A stretch of 42,971 nt of DNA, taken from Synechococcus sp. AG-670-F04 (GTDB taxonomy: Bacteria; Cyanobacteriota; Cyanobacteriia; PCC-6307; Cyanobiaceae). The translations under genes were made by a program, and so were the position numbers. Shown piece after piece: positions 1 to 8,938 of this stretch. The DNA is taken from the NCBI GenBank assembly GCA_003211515.1, contig QCSN01000014.1:1-42971 (forward strand), given 5' to 3'. The notes beneath the pieces are model-generated. The model did not search any database and was not told where the DNA came from. It was given only the letters and a program-made list of their open reading frames with translations. Position 1 is the stretch's first letter, and every line of letters begins with the position of its first letter.

Positions 1-38
1 ACTCCAACAATTTGGAGATGGGGATAAAGTTCGGTCAG

Positions 39-111
39 TGGAGGTTAGGAGACTCGAACTCCTGACATCCTGCTTGCAAAGCAGGCGCTCTACCAACTGA
101 GCTAAACCCCC
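39..111 (-). tRNA. trnA-TGC: tRNA-Ala (TGC anticodon)
   Basis: On the minus strand a 73-nt cloverleaf can be folded. The acceptor stem starts GGGGGTT, the D arm contains AGCTCAGTTGGTAGAGC, the anticodon arm has CTTTGCAAG with anticodon TGC, and the T arm has GTTCGAGTC. CCA is not encoded. It lies 9 bp downstream of tRNA-Ile in the 16S-23S spacer, the usual bacterial order, so it should be processed from the rRNA precursor. The 23S gene must begin beyond the left edge. Confidence 0.97.
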
Positions 112-120
112 AACACCGAA

Positions 121-194
<74 letters not shown>

Positions 195-378
195 AGGAGT
201 CTCATCCCTTTTGGGGTGTGACCTAGACAAAGTTTAGAAACTGAAAATCTCCATCAAGCACGACACATTGCTGCGTCATCTTGATTTCAAATCTGAGGTA
301 CCGATCGACCTAAGGTGACAGGATTTCGGCCTAAGAATAAAAATACTCAGGCATCAAAATCGTTGTTTGTCTCCCTGT

Positions 379-1865
<1,487 letters not shown>

Positions 1866-2233
1866 TTCATATCCTCTTGTAACTTGAACAATCTCTCGCT
1901 CAAATTACTCAACATGAATTGCCTCACCCACATCTCAGTTCAACACTGATTGCAGTTGATGCCTCCTTCTCGCTGACACAAAAAGGGTTCTTAAGAGTGC
2001 ACATTCAGATCTCTCGTTCTGTGACTTTCCAGGATCTCAGATCCGGTTGTTGCTCCATCATTCGCACACCGACAACAACAAAGCTCGTGAAAACTTTGTC
2101 GTTGCAGCGAATAACTTCGACGCAACGAAATTTTTTGACGGGACCTCACACCTTTATCGCTTCTTCATTCAGCCTTCAATTCACATCTCACCAAACTTTC
2201 GTTTGATCAAACATCAACTCAAGACCAAACGCG

Positions 2234-2262
2234 ATAAAAGCGTCAGTTCCTAAACTTTTCAA
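2234..2262 (-). promoter_or_regulatory. candidate proximal rRNA promoter
   Basis: On the minus strand a TTGAAA box (2262-2257) is followed after exactly 17 bp by TTTTAT (2239-2234). These match the sigma70-type boxes at 5/6 and 4/6. Transcription would start near 2227, giving a leader of about 360 nt before the mature 16S. This is pattern matching only. Confidence 0.4.
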
Positions 2263-2324
2263 TTGTCCAGGTGCAATCAGCTCTGTTCACTTCCCCCTCT
2301 CAGGAGTCGCGCTGGCTGATCAAC

Positions 2325-2464
2325 GCGGCCGTTTCCAACCGCTTGTTGAACCTACAACACCGTGGAATTGCTCCATCTGGTCTTGTCTGTTCCTCAGCGG
2401 CCGTTTCCAACCGCTTGTTGAACCTACAACACCGGGGATTGCTCCCTCTGGCCTTGTCTGTTCC
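2325..2464. repeat. 72-bp tandem repeat, two copies, in the rRNA leader
   Basis: Copy 1 begins at 2325 and copy 2 at 2397, a period of 72 bp. Both contain GCGGCCGTTTCCAACCG, then GCTTGTTGAACCTACAACAC, a variable hairpin and CTTGTCTGTTCC. The copies differ by a few substitutions and one indel. In the variable hairpin the stem is TGGA/TCCA in copy 1 and GGGA/TCCC in copy 2, a compensatory change that suggests the RNA structure is kept. The first 17 nt (18 in copy 2) also occur in the V2 region of the adjacent 16S gene. Confidence 0.85.
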
Positions 2465-2539
2465 CTAAGACGCACAAAGACTTTCGTCCCCACGTTCCTC
2501 AGACTGCACACAAGCCTCGCAGCTCCTGCGCAGTCCAAA

Positions 2540-2569
2540 ACTATAAACCACGTAGCTACGAGGGCGCAA
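2540..2569 (-). promoter_or_regulatory. candidate distal promoter upstream of the leader repeats
   Basis: On the minus strand TTGCGC (2569-2564), an 18-bp spacer and TATAGT (2545-2540). The -10 box matches 5/6 and the -35 box is weak. The predicted start near 2533 coincides with the beginning of a well-paired hairpin (2530-2535 with 2502-2507). A transcript from here would carry both copies of the tandem repeat into the rRNA leader, or form a separate RNA. Confidence 0.3.
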
Positions 2570-2657
2570 CCTTTTGCCCCAACCATCCCAAATCATTCCC
2601 CCTTGTCCCTTGCAAGCAAAGCCTTCTGCTCCGACGCTTCAGCTCAGCACCAACGCT

Positions 2658-3437
2658 TCACCCCCACGGCAACAAACGCGACAGCTCAGACCAAGACCCC
2701 GCCGCCAGCATTGGAAAACTCGCCTGCGACAGATCCTGACCGGGCTGCAAACCCGACGGATCTTCCCCCAGCCAGCGGATCGGACAGCCCAATTCCTCCA
2801 GCACCAGCCACGCAGCTGCTAAATCCCAAATCTTGGGACTTGCCTCCAACGCTCCAAACGTCTGCCCCATCCCCACATTCACCAAATTCAGACTGGCAAC
2901 GCCCAACAAGCGAATCTTTCCGGGAAATCTCTGCTCCGGTTTCGTCTGCAACACACGTATCGAGCGACTGCAAAGCGACACGCACGCACTCCTTGAGACC
3001 TTCCGGGTCTCCGGCGTCACGACCTGGCCATTCCGTCTCACTCCACGACCACGCAATCCCTCGATTCGTTGACCCATCGCTGGTACATCCAGGAAGACCT
3101 CACTGGGGCGACCGTCGACAAATCGCGCGACTGAAATCCCCCAATAGGGAATACCTGCAGCAAAGTTGGTGGTGCCATCCAAGGGGTCAACCACCCAGAA
3201 AGCCCGTGATTGCGGGACAGATTGCGACCCCTCCTCACTGAGGACTCCTTCACCGGGTGAGATCTGCGAGATGCCCTCAACGAAGGCTGCATCGCTCCAG
3301 CGATCGCAAGCTGTTATCAACGTGCCATCCGGTTTGACATCGGACGCGATGTGGCCGAAATCCTGTCTCTGGCGCTCTGAGACACGGTCGATCAGTTTGT
3401 GGATGGCGCCCAGTTGGTCGGAACTGAGCACATGCAT
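2658..3437 (-). CDS. inositol monophosphatase family protein
   Basis: A 259-aa phosphatase of the IMPase/SuhB/CysQ superfamily, Mg-dependent, acting on inositol phosphates, fructose-1,6-bisphosphate or 3'-phosphoadenosine phosphates. The exact substrate cannot be read here. The metal-site signatures are complete: SEEG near residues 67-70, VVDPLDGTTNF near 82-92 and WDLAAAW near the C-terminus. Length is typical. The start is ATG at 3437, whose A is shared with the TGA of the upstream tolC gene (TGATG), which points to translational coupling. A GTG one codon upstream (3440) is an alternative. It is the last gene of the minus-strand tolC-IMPase unit, and the rRNA leader follows on the same strand. 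Confidence 0.88.
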   Translation of the reverse strand: MHVLSSDQLGAIHKLIDRVSERQRQDFGHIASDVKPDGTLITACDRWSDAAFVEGISQISPGEGVLSEEGSQSVPQSRAFWVVDPLDGTTNFAAGIPYWGISVARFVDGRPSEVFLDVPAMGQRIEGLRGRGVRRNGQVVTPETRKVSRSACVSLCSRSIRVLQTKPEQRFPGKIRLLGVASLNLVNVGMGQTFGALEASPKIWDLAAAWLVLEELGCPIRWLGEDPSGLQPGQDLSQASFPMLAAGSWSELSRLLPWG

Positions 3438-5222
3438 CACCAGAGAGGTTGCACTGGCAGCGTATCGCCATCGACATTGTCAGCTGCACTGATCACCGCA
3501 GGGCAAGCCGAGGGGATGGAGGTGGGCTCGATCGGTATGTCCGAGATCTCGGACTCTGCCTTTGTGGCAGGACGATTGGGGGTCCCGCACGGAAGAAGAG
3601 CATCAAGGCCGGTGCGACGCCGCAGTTCGGCAAGGCTGGTGTTGTAGGTGCGAATGGCATCGGTGTAAGCGAGCTCTGCCCTGGTGAGATCCTGCTGATT
3701 GTTGATCACCTCTCGCTGTGTGCTGACGCCGGCCTGAACCCGAAGCAGAGAAAGACGCAAGGATTCCCTTGAAGTGAGCACACGACTGGAGGTCGTCTGG
3801 ATGTTCTGGATGGACTTCCTGAGCTCGAAGAAGCTCTGCTCCACCTCGAGCCGGATGGAATCGCGTTCGGAAGCGAAGTTGAAGGCGCTCTCTTCAGCAG
3901 CTTGTTTTGATTGGCGATAGTCAGCGCGAGCGCGTCCACCGTCGTACAAATTCCAACGGAGCTGGAGGGACGTGGCATTGCTCACATCCCACTGATAGTC
4001 ATCCATATCCACAGCACCCCAAGACCCTCGTCCGCTCTGACCGTCCGTGCGGGAGGTGGTCCAGTTGTTAACAAAGGTGAGGACGGGTTGAATCGCTGCG
4101 AGTGAAGCGTTGGCCCGGCTGTTGTTGATCGAGATATCGAGAATCAACTGGTCGAGTTCTTCGCGGTAGTTGTAGGCGGCGATGATGCTTTCCTGAAGCG
4201 AAGGTTCCCATAAACCGAGTGGCTGGGGGGGGGGTCGCTGCTGTAGGGGTCACATCCTGCGGAAGATCAAGCAGAAATGCCAGCTGGCGTCTGGCGAGGT
4301 CCTGACGTGCCAGGTAATCCGTGAGAATTTTGCGGTCTTCGGCGAGCTGCGTTTCCGCTTCAAGCACATCCAATTTGGTGTTGACACCAGCGTTGAAACG
4401 CGCCCTTGCATCGCGGAGGCTGAGCAGAGACGCCTTGACGGAAGCCTGACCAACACGCACGCCTTCATCGGCGGACTGCAACGCGAAATAGCCACTTGAA
4501 GCCTGAAGACGCAAATCTCTCAAGGCAATCAGATAGGCATCACGCGTTCTCTCGAAGTTATCCCGGGCAAGAGCAATCTGAGGAACCCGGGCCGGATCGA
4601 TGATGTTCCAATTGACTGCAGCACCAAAATTGACGGCCCACTGGCGGTCATAGAACTCATTTTGACCGTCGATGGTTCGCTCTGGAGTGACTTGGCCAAA
4701 CGGCCCGGTCTGAGCAGGGATGGTGCGCCTAGTGAATTCAGGATTGCGGTATCTGTAACTCTTGAGATATTGGGGAAAACCGTTGGCCTGAAGACTCACC
4801 GTTGGATACCAGGCGGAAATTGCGGCCCGCAGCCGTGATTTGGCTTGATCAACACGGCTTGCAGCCGCTTTGAGCGAAGGACTGTTGAATTCAACAACCT
4901 CAAGCGCCTGATCCAGGGTGAGGGGACGCAGTTCCCGAATCCGAACTTGTTCCGATTGATTCGGCAGCGCGAGGCTGGGAGGAGCCTTGAGATCCTTTAC
5001 ATCATCGGGAAGAGTTGTGGCCGCGGGTGGAAGCGCCGAGGGATCAGCCTTGGGCCGTGGACCCTTCAGATCAACAGCATTCGGCAGGGTCTCCTGATCA
5101 AGCCGATACGTGGCGTTGTCCTGTTCAGGGGTCTCTTGTTCAGGAGCCTGCGCAAAAGCGGACGAACCGCCAGTCACCAGTAGTCCCGCAACAAGACAGG
5201 AAGCTGCGGTGAAGCGGCGCAC
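3437..5222 (-). pseudogene. TolC-family outer membrane efflux protein, frameshifted at a poly-C run
   Basis: The gene encodes an outer-membrane channel of the TolC/OEP family, used with RND or ABC pumps and type I secretion. Residues 1-25 are a Sec signal peptide ending AFAQA. A Pro/Asp-rich stretch follows, then two long helical OEP repeats with motifs such as LTLDQALEVVEFNSPSLKAA and TRAELAYTDAIRTYNTSLAE. The first frame runs from 5222 and breaks down after residue about 330, at a run of ten Cs on the coding strand (4234-4225). The second half continues in another frame as QPLGLWEPSLQESIIAAYNY through to the TGA at 3437. Removing one C restores one product of about 594 aa. The break is either a real mutation, slippage-based switching or a sequencing error. 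It is coupled to the IMPase gene by TGATG. Confidence 0.85.
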
Positions 5223-5246
5223 GGCACAACAAAATCTGGCCGGAGC

Positions 5247-6614
5247 TTAGGGAGTTTTTCCTACTGATCTGAGAGCAGAGGCCACGATGTCAGCCGCCCC
5301 ATGCACCACCCGTACAGGCACAGGCAGGCGTTCGCGCAGCTCATCAAGCGTCATGTCGTCCAGGAAAACAGGCTGCCCCTGGCGCAACATCACCGAGGGC
5401 AACAGAAGCTGATCCCCCAGATCCCGACCCTCGAGTCCATCGAGGAGGTCCTGACCGGTGAGAAGACCTGTGACAACCTGTTCTTGCCCCCAATAGGGGC
5501 TGGGCAGTCCGATCAACTGAAAGGACACCCCCTCCACGGCGTTGAGACGATCGGCAACCGACTGAAGTGCGCAGTCGACAATCCGGCCCACGACCCAGCT
5601 TGAGCGACAGGGCATTTCAACGCGCGGTGGCAAATCCTGCGTCGCCTGATCAAGGGATTCGAGAAACGCGCGAATGCTCCCCACGCCGTTTTCCTGCTGA
5701 GGCAGATCCTCATAGTCAGGACGAGGGGGCAGCGGCCGGTCTGCCATCAGGTACCACTCATCGGACAGCCAGGCGAACCGGGTTCCGAGCATGCGTTGGA
5801 ACTCCAACTGTCGTGCTTCCACACTGGCGATCACGGCAGCTGCGCAGGCTCGATTCACCGGGACCAGTCCATCGTCAGCGGGGCGAAACCGGGTCAGGCC
5901 GACGGGTACGACAGCAGCGGACAAAACAGCAGGCCAATCACCACCGGCGAAACGGGATAGATCGGTGAGTGTTCGCGTCAATGCCTCCCCATCGTTTAGT
6001 CCAGGACACACCACCACCTGAGCGTGAATCTGGAGATCACGCTCTGCAAACCAGGCGATCTGTTCCATCAACAAACCAGCACGCGGGTTCTTCAACAAGC
6101 GAGAGCGAAGCTGCGGCTCCGTGGCATGCACCGAGACGAACAGCGGTGACAAACGCTGCGAGGCGATACGATCCCAGTCGGCATCCGTCAGGTTGGTGAG
6201 GGTCAGGTAGGAGCCGTATAAAAAACTCAGTCGGTAATCGTCATCTTTCAAGTAGAGGCTGTCCCGTCGACCAGAGGGCTGTTGGTCGATGAAACAAAAC
6301 GGACAGTGGTTGTTGCACTGGCGCAGGCCATCGAAGAGCGCTTCGGTGAACGCCAAGCCGAGCCCATCGTCCGCATCCTTCTCCAGGGCGACCTGATGGT
6401 GAACCCCATCGGCGTCGCAGATTTCAAGTTGCAACTCCTCATCGACGCAGAGGTAGCGGTAATCGATCAGATCCCGGGGCCGAATGCCATTGATGCTGAG
6501 CAGCTGATCTCCGGGTTCAAACCCCAGCTCTGCTCCGATCGAGCCTGGTTCAACGGAATCCACAACAGCAGGCTTCGGCTGCCGACTGGCGCGATCCGGT
6601 TCCAATGCCGACAC
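5247..6614 (-). CDS. radical SAM protein with N-terminal PDZ domain (TIGR03279/DUF512 type)
   Basis: About 455 aa. The N-terminus is PDZ-like (VVDSVEPGSIGAELGFEPGD), followed by a radical-SAM-like core with the cluster motif CNNHCPFCFIDQQP and a DUF512 C-terminal region with DEWYLMADRPLP. The family is near-universal in cyanobacteria; its reaction is not established. The frame is open back to 6731, inside uppP, but the conserved part begins near PKPAVVDSVEPG. I therefore prefer the GTG at 6614, which leaves about 49 bp after the uppP stop. No strong ribosome binding site is visible, so the start is uncertain. It follows uppP on the same strand and is probably co-transcribed with it. Confidence 0.85.
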   Translation of the reverse strand: MSALEPDRASRQPKPAVVDSVEPGSIGAELGFEPGDQLLSINGIRPRDLIDYRYLCVDEELQLEICDADGVHHQVALEKDADDGLGLAFTEALFDGLRQCNNHCPFCFIDQQPSGRRDSLYLKDDDYRLSFLYGSYLTLTNLTDADWDRIASQRLSPLFVSVHATEPQLRSRLLKNPRAGLLMEQIAWFAERDLQIHAQVVVCPGLNDGEALTRTLTDLSRFAGGDWPAVLSAAVVPVGLTRFRPADDGLVPVNRACAAAVIASVEARQLEFQRMLGTRFAWLSDEWYLMADRPLPPRPDYEDLPQQENGVGSIRAFLESLDQATQDLPPRVEMPCRSSWVVGRIVDCALQSVADRLNAVEGVSFQLIGLPSPYWGQEQVVTGLLTGQDLLDGLEGRDLGDQLLLPSVMLRQGQPVFLDDMTLDELRERLPVPVRVVHGAADIVASALRSVGKTP

Positions 6615-6663
6615 CGCGACACCGGCGGAAGGTTCATTCCACAAAGGGCTGCTGGCGTTTACT

Positions 6664-7527
6664 TCAGTTTGCGCCGTCAATGGACCACCAGACCAGCAAC
6701 ACAACACCGAACACGAGGCGATAGCCCACAAAAATCCAGGTGCTATGGCGCTGCAGGAATTTCAGCAACCAATCGATCGCCAGCCAGGAGACAAGAGCGG
6801 CTGAGCTGATTCCGACTAGCAAGGGCAGCGGACCGGAGCTGGCACTGCTGGCAAAGGCATCCTTGAGTTCAACAAGGCCAGCGATGGTGATGGCGGGAAT
6901 GCCGAGCAAAAACGAAAAACGTGCTGCATCAGGACGTTGCCAGCCATCGAACAGCGACGCAGTCAGGGTGCTGCCGGATCTCGACACCCCTGGGATCAGT
7001 GCGAGGCACTGAGCCAAACCGATCACGAGACCATCACGGCCCGCTACATCGGTGAGCTGCTTGATCCGAGGGCCGTAGCGCTCGGCCAGGGCCAGCAGAA
7101 CGGCCATCACAATTGAGACGATCGCGATCGATGGCACGCTTCGCAACGGGGAAGTCTCATAACCGGAATCCCAAAACAGTTTGATCCCGAGACCAATGGC
7201 CAGGATCGGCACTGTGCCGAGTGCCATGGCCAGCCCAAGGCGTGCATCTGGTTCACGCCACTGTCCATGCCGCATGGCTCTAGAGATGCCTCGGAGCACC
7301 TGAAGCAGATCAACCCGGAAGTAGGCGATCACCGCCACGATGCTCCCCAGTTGAATCGCCGCCGTAACAGACACACCGGGATCCCCCCAACCCAGCAGCA
7401 CCGGAACGGCCTTCAGATGGGCCGTACTGCTGATCGGAAGGAACTCGGTCAGTCCCTGAACGACACCCAAGAGAAGGTCGCGCCAGCAGGCTTCAAGGAG
7501 GCTCAGGGGTGTCACCGGATCGGCCAT
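6664..7527 (-). CDS. uppP: undecaprenyl-diphosphatase (UppP/BacA)
   Basis: A 287-aa integral membrane phosphatase that dephosphorylates undecaprenyl diphosphate to recycle the lipid carrier for peptidoglycan and surface polysaccharides. Both family signatures are present: GVVQGLTEFLPISSTAHL near residues 22-39 and IPGVSRSGSTLTASLF in the second half. Several hydrophobic helices and the length fit the family. The ATG at 7527 gives MADPVTPLSLLEA. It is divergent from the DUF3120 gene, with a 96-bp intergenic region that must hold both promoters. Confidence 0.95.
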   Translation of the reverse strand: MADPVTPLSLLEACWRDLLLGVVQGLTEFLPISSTAHLKAVPVLLGWGDPGVSVTAAIQLGSIVAVIAYFRVDLLQVLRGISRAMRHGQWREPDARLGLAMALGTVPILAIGLGIKLFWDSGYETSPLRSVPSIAIVSIVMAVLLALAERYGPRIKQLTDVAGRDGLVIGLAQCLALIPGVSRSGSTLTASLFDGWQRPDAARFSFLLGIPAITIAGLVELKDAFASSASSGPLPLLVGISSAALVSWLAIDWLLKFLQRHSTWIFVGYRLVFGVVLLVWWSIDGAN

Positions 7528-7623
7528 GGAGTCCTCAGAACGCGGTGACGTTATGCCCGACGCAGCCTTTGGAGATGTCTTCTAAGGTTCCTGGACTTTT
7601 ATCGCGTCGCAAGGAGTTCAACG

Positions 7624-8337
7624 TTGATCGGTGGAACCTGGCTCAACACAGTTCCCGATCGCAAGACGCCCACTGCGCTGCCCCAGCTTGCAGCGGCCAT
7701 TGTTGTCCTTCCCGTATTTTTGCAGGCGCCCTGGGTGCGCATCCACCCTTTTTCAGCTGCTGTCTTCACGGCAGTCTTGATTGTCGCAGGAGTGCTGCTT
7801 CATCGTTCTAATTGCGAATGTCGAGCTGAAATCGGATCCCTGCTGGTTGGCTTCAGTGGCAGCTGGCTTGCGGGCTGTGTGTTCTGGGGATGGATGCGGG
7901 CTCATCCACTGCTCCATCTGCCGATCGAGGCCTTTGCACTTCCTTTGGCACTAACCGGTCTTAACAGCAAATGGCGACTGGCAGCTGCCTTTTACCTGGC
8001 ATCTCTAGCTGGCACGGCCTGCACCGATCTCACCATGGCGCTCACCGGCGTGATGCCGTTCTGGCCAGCTGTTGTAAATGCTCCTCTGGGGGAGGCTTCG
8101 CAGCTCCTCCACGAGGCTGCCTCTCAGCTGATGAAACCCCAGCAGCTGCTGATCCTTGTTGCCGCTTCCGGGTCACTTCTGAGTGCCTCCCGATGGCTTA
8201 AGGAGCTTGACCTCAACAGTTCAACAGCCTCTCAGACCTATGCCATGACGGCATCCGTTCTCACCACAACACTCTTTATTGACGGCCTCTTCCTGTTGGC
8301 GGCACTCCTTCAACCAGGGCTGAGTGGATTGATCTGA
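7624..8337 (+). CDS. DUF3120 family membrane protein
   Basis: A 237-aa cyanobacteria-specific membrane protein (DUF3120) of unknown function with about six hydrophobic segments, for example QLAAAIVVLPVFLQAP and LLVGFSGSWLAGCVFWGW. The start is TTG at 7624. It is supported by a perfect AAGGAG at 7611-7616, 7 bp away, and no ATG lies nearby. It sits upstream of psbU on the same strand with a 114-bp gap that can form two hairpins. Confidence 0.82.
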   Translation: MIGGTWLNTVPDRKTPTALPQLAAAIVVLPVFLQAPWVRIHPFSAAVFTAVLIVAGVLLHRSNCECRAEIGSLLVGFSGSWLAGCVFWGWMRAHPLLHLPIEAFALPLALTGLNSKWRLAAAFYLASLAGTACTDLTMALTGVMPFWPAVVNAPLGEASQLLHEAASQLMKPQQLLILVAASGSLLSASRWLKELDLNSSTASQTYAMTASVLTTTLFIDGLFLLAALLQPGLSGLI

Positions 8338-8375
8338 GTGAAACGAACTGCAAAAGCTCTAGCGATCAACAGCTT

Positions 8376-8427
8376 GGGAAGGGAAACCGACTTGTAGTCT
8401 TCCCGGGACCGGCAATGCCGGATGCCC
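8376..8427 (+). promoter_or_regulatory. paired structures in the psbU leader
   Basis: Two stems lie just upstream of psbU. The first is GGGAAG (8376-8381) with CTTCCC (8399-8404). The second is GGG plus CCGGC (8405-8413) with GCCGG and CCC (8417-8427). No U-tract follows, so a simple terminator for the DUF3120 gene is unlikely; a leader or processing structure is possible. I recognise no named riboswitch or photosynthesis RNA motif. Confidence 0.3.
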
Positions 8428-8454
8428 CGTTCCGATTCCTGACGGAGAGTTGTG

Positions 8455-8862
8455 ATGAAGCGGCTTCTGACCTGGCTGACCGGTGTCGTGCTGATGACTG
8501 GCCTAATTGCAGGCCTCACCCTTCCAGCGAGCGTCCATGCAGAGGACGATCTGGTCGGAAAGTATTCCGGAAATGAAATCCGCAACGTGGTCGACGACAA
8601 GATCGCCGAGCGTGAAGGCAAGGTGGATCTGAACAATTCGTCAGTACGACGCTTCCAGCAGTTCCCTGGCATGTATCCCACCATGGCTGGAAAGATCGTG
8701 CTGGGTGGCCCCTACAACAGCGTTGACGACGTTCTCGAACTCGATCTCAGTGAGCGTCAGAAAGAGTTGTTCAGCAAGTACCGCGACAACTTCACTGTGA
8801 CTCCACCAGCGATCGCCCTCAATGAAGGGGATGACCGAATCAATGATGGGCAGTACCGCTGA
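8455..8862 (+). CDS. psbU: photosystem II extrinsic 12 kDa protein PsbU
   Basis: About 135 aa. Residues 1-29 are a signal peptide (MKRLLTWLTG...ASVHA) that exports the protein to the thylakoid lumen. There PsbU caps the oxygen-evolving complex with PsbO and PsbV. The mature part has the family features KVDLNNSSVRRFQQFPGMYP and KIVLGGPYNSVDDVLEL, a helix-hairpin-helix-like fold. ATG at 8455 is preceded by GGAG at 8444-8447 with 7-bp spacing; a GTG one codon earlier is the alternative. A strong intrinsic terminator follows at 8903-8930, so it is transcribed as a single gene or as the end of a unit with DUF3120. Confidence 0.96.
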   Translation: MKRLLTWLTGVVLMTGLIAGLTLPASVHAEDDLVGKYSGNEIRNVVDDKIAEREGKVDLNNSSVRRFQQFPGMYPTMAGKIVLGGPYNSVDDVLELDLSERQKELFSKYRDNFTVTPPAIALNEGDDRINDGQYR

Positions 8863-8902
8863 TCGTCAAGAGTCCTAGAGACAGGCCACAATTCGGTACT
8901 TG

Positions 8903-8930
8903 AAACCGTCGGACAACCGGCGGTTTTTTT
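8903..8930 (+). terminator. intrinsic terminator of psbU
   Basis: A 10-bp stem, AAACCGTCGG (8903-8912) with CCGGCGGTTT (8917-8926), has one G-U pair and an ACAA tetraloop. The T run TTTTTTT at 8924-8930 overlaps the 3' arm. It lies about 40 bp after the psbU stop and just before nadB. Confidence 0.85.
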
Positions 8931-8938
8931 GATTCCTG

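Larger units (their letters stand above)
1866..2657 (-). promoter_or_regulatory. rRNA operon leader and upstream region
   Basis: No convincing protein gene lies in these roughly 790 bp between the 16S 5' end and the next gene, which is also on the minus strand. The region is rich in hairpins on the minus strand. An 11-bp stem with one G-U pair lies at 2073-2083/2094-2104. A 6-bp stem at 2502-2507/2530-2535 encloses a 4-bp GCAG/CTGC hairpin. A GAAA-capped hairpin lies around 2470-2495. With the tandem repeat and two candidate promoters, the simplest reading is a long structured rRNA leader. A separate small RNA is possible. Confidence 0.6.

Noticed and set aside
2466-2570. Possible RNase P RNA or tmRNA
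   Set aside because: The GAGGAAAGTCC, ACAGAA and 3' core blocks of RNase P and the tmRNA tRNA-like end are absent.
2271-2586. Open frames across the tandem repeat with repeated peptide sequence
   Set aside because: The repetition follows from the 72-bp DNA period; the frames have no start signal or domain and lie in the rRNA leader.
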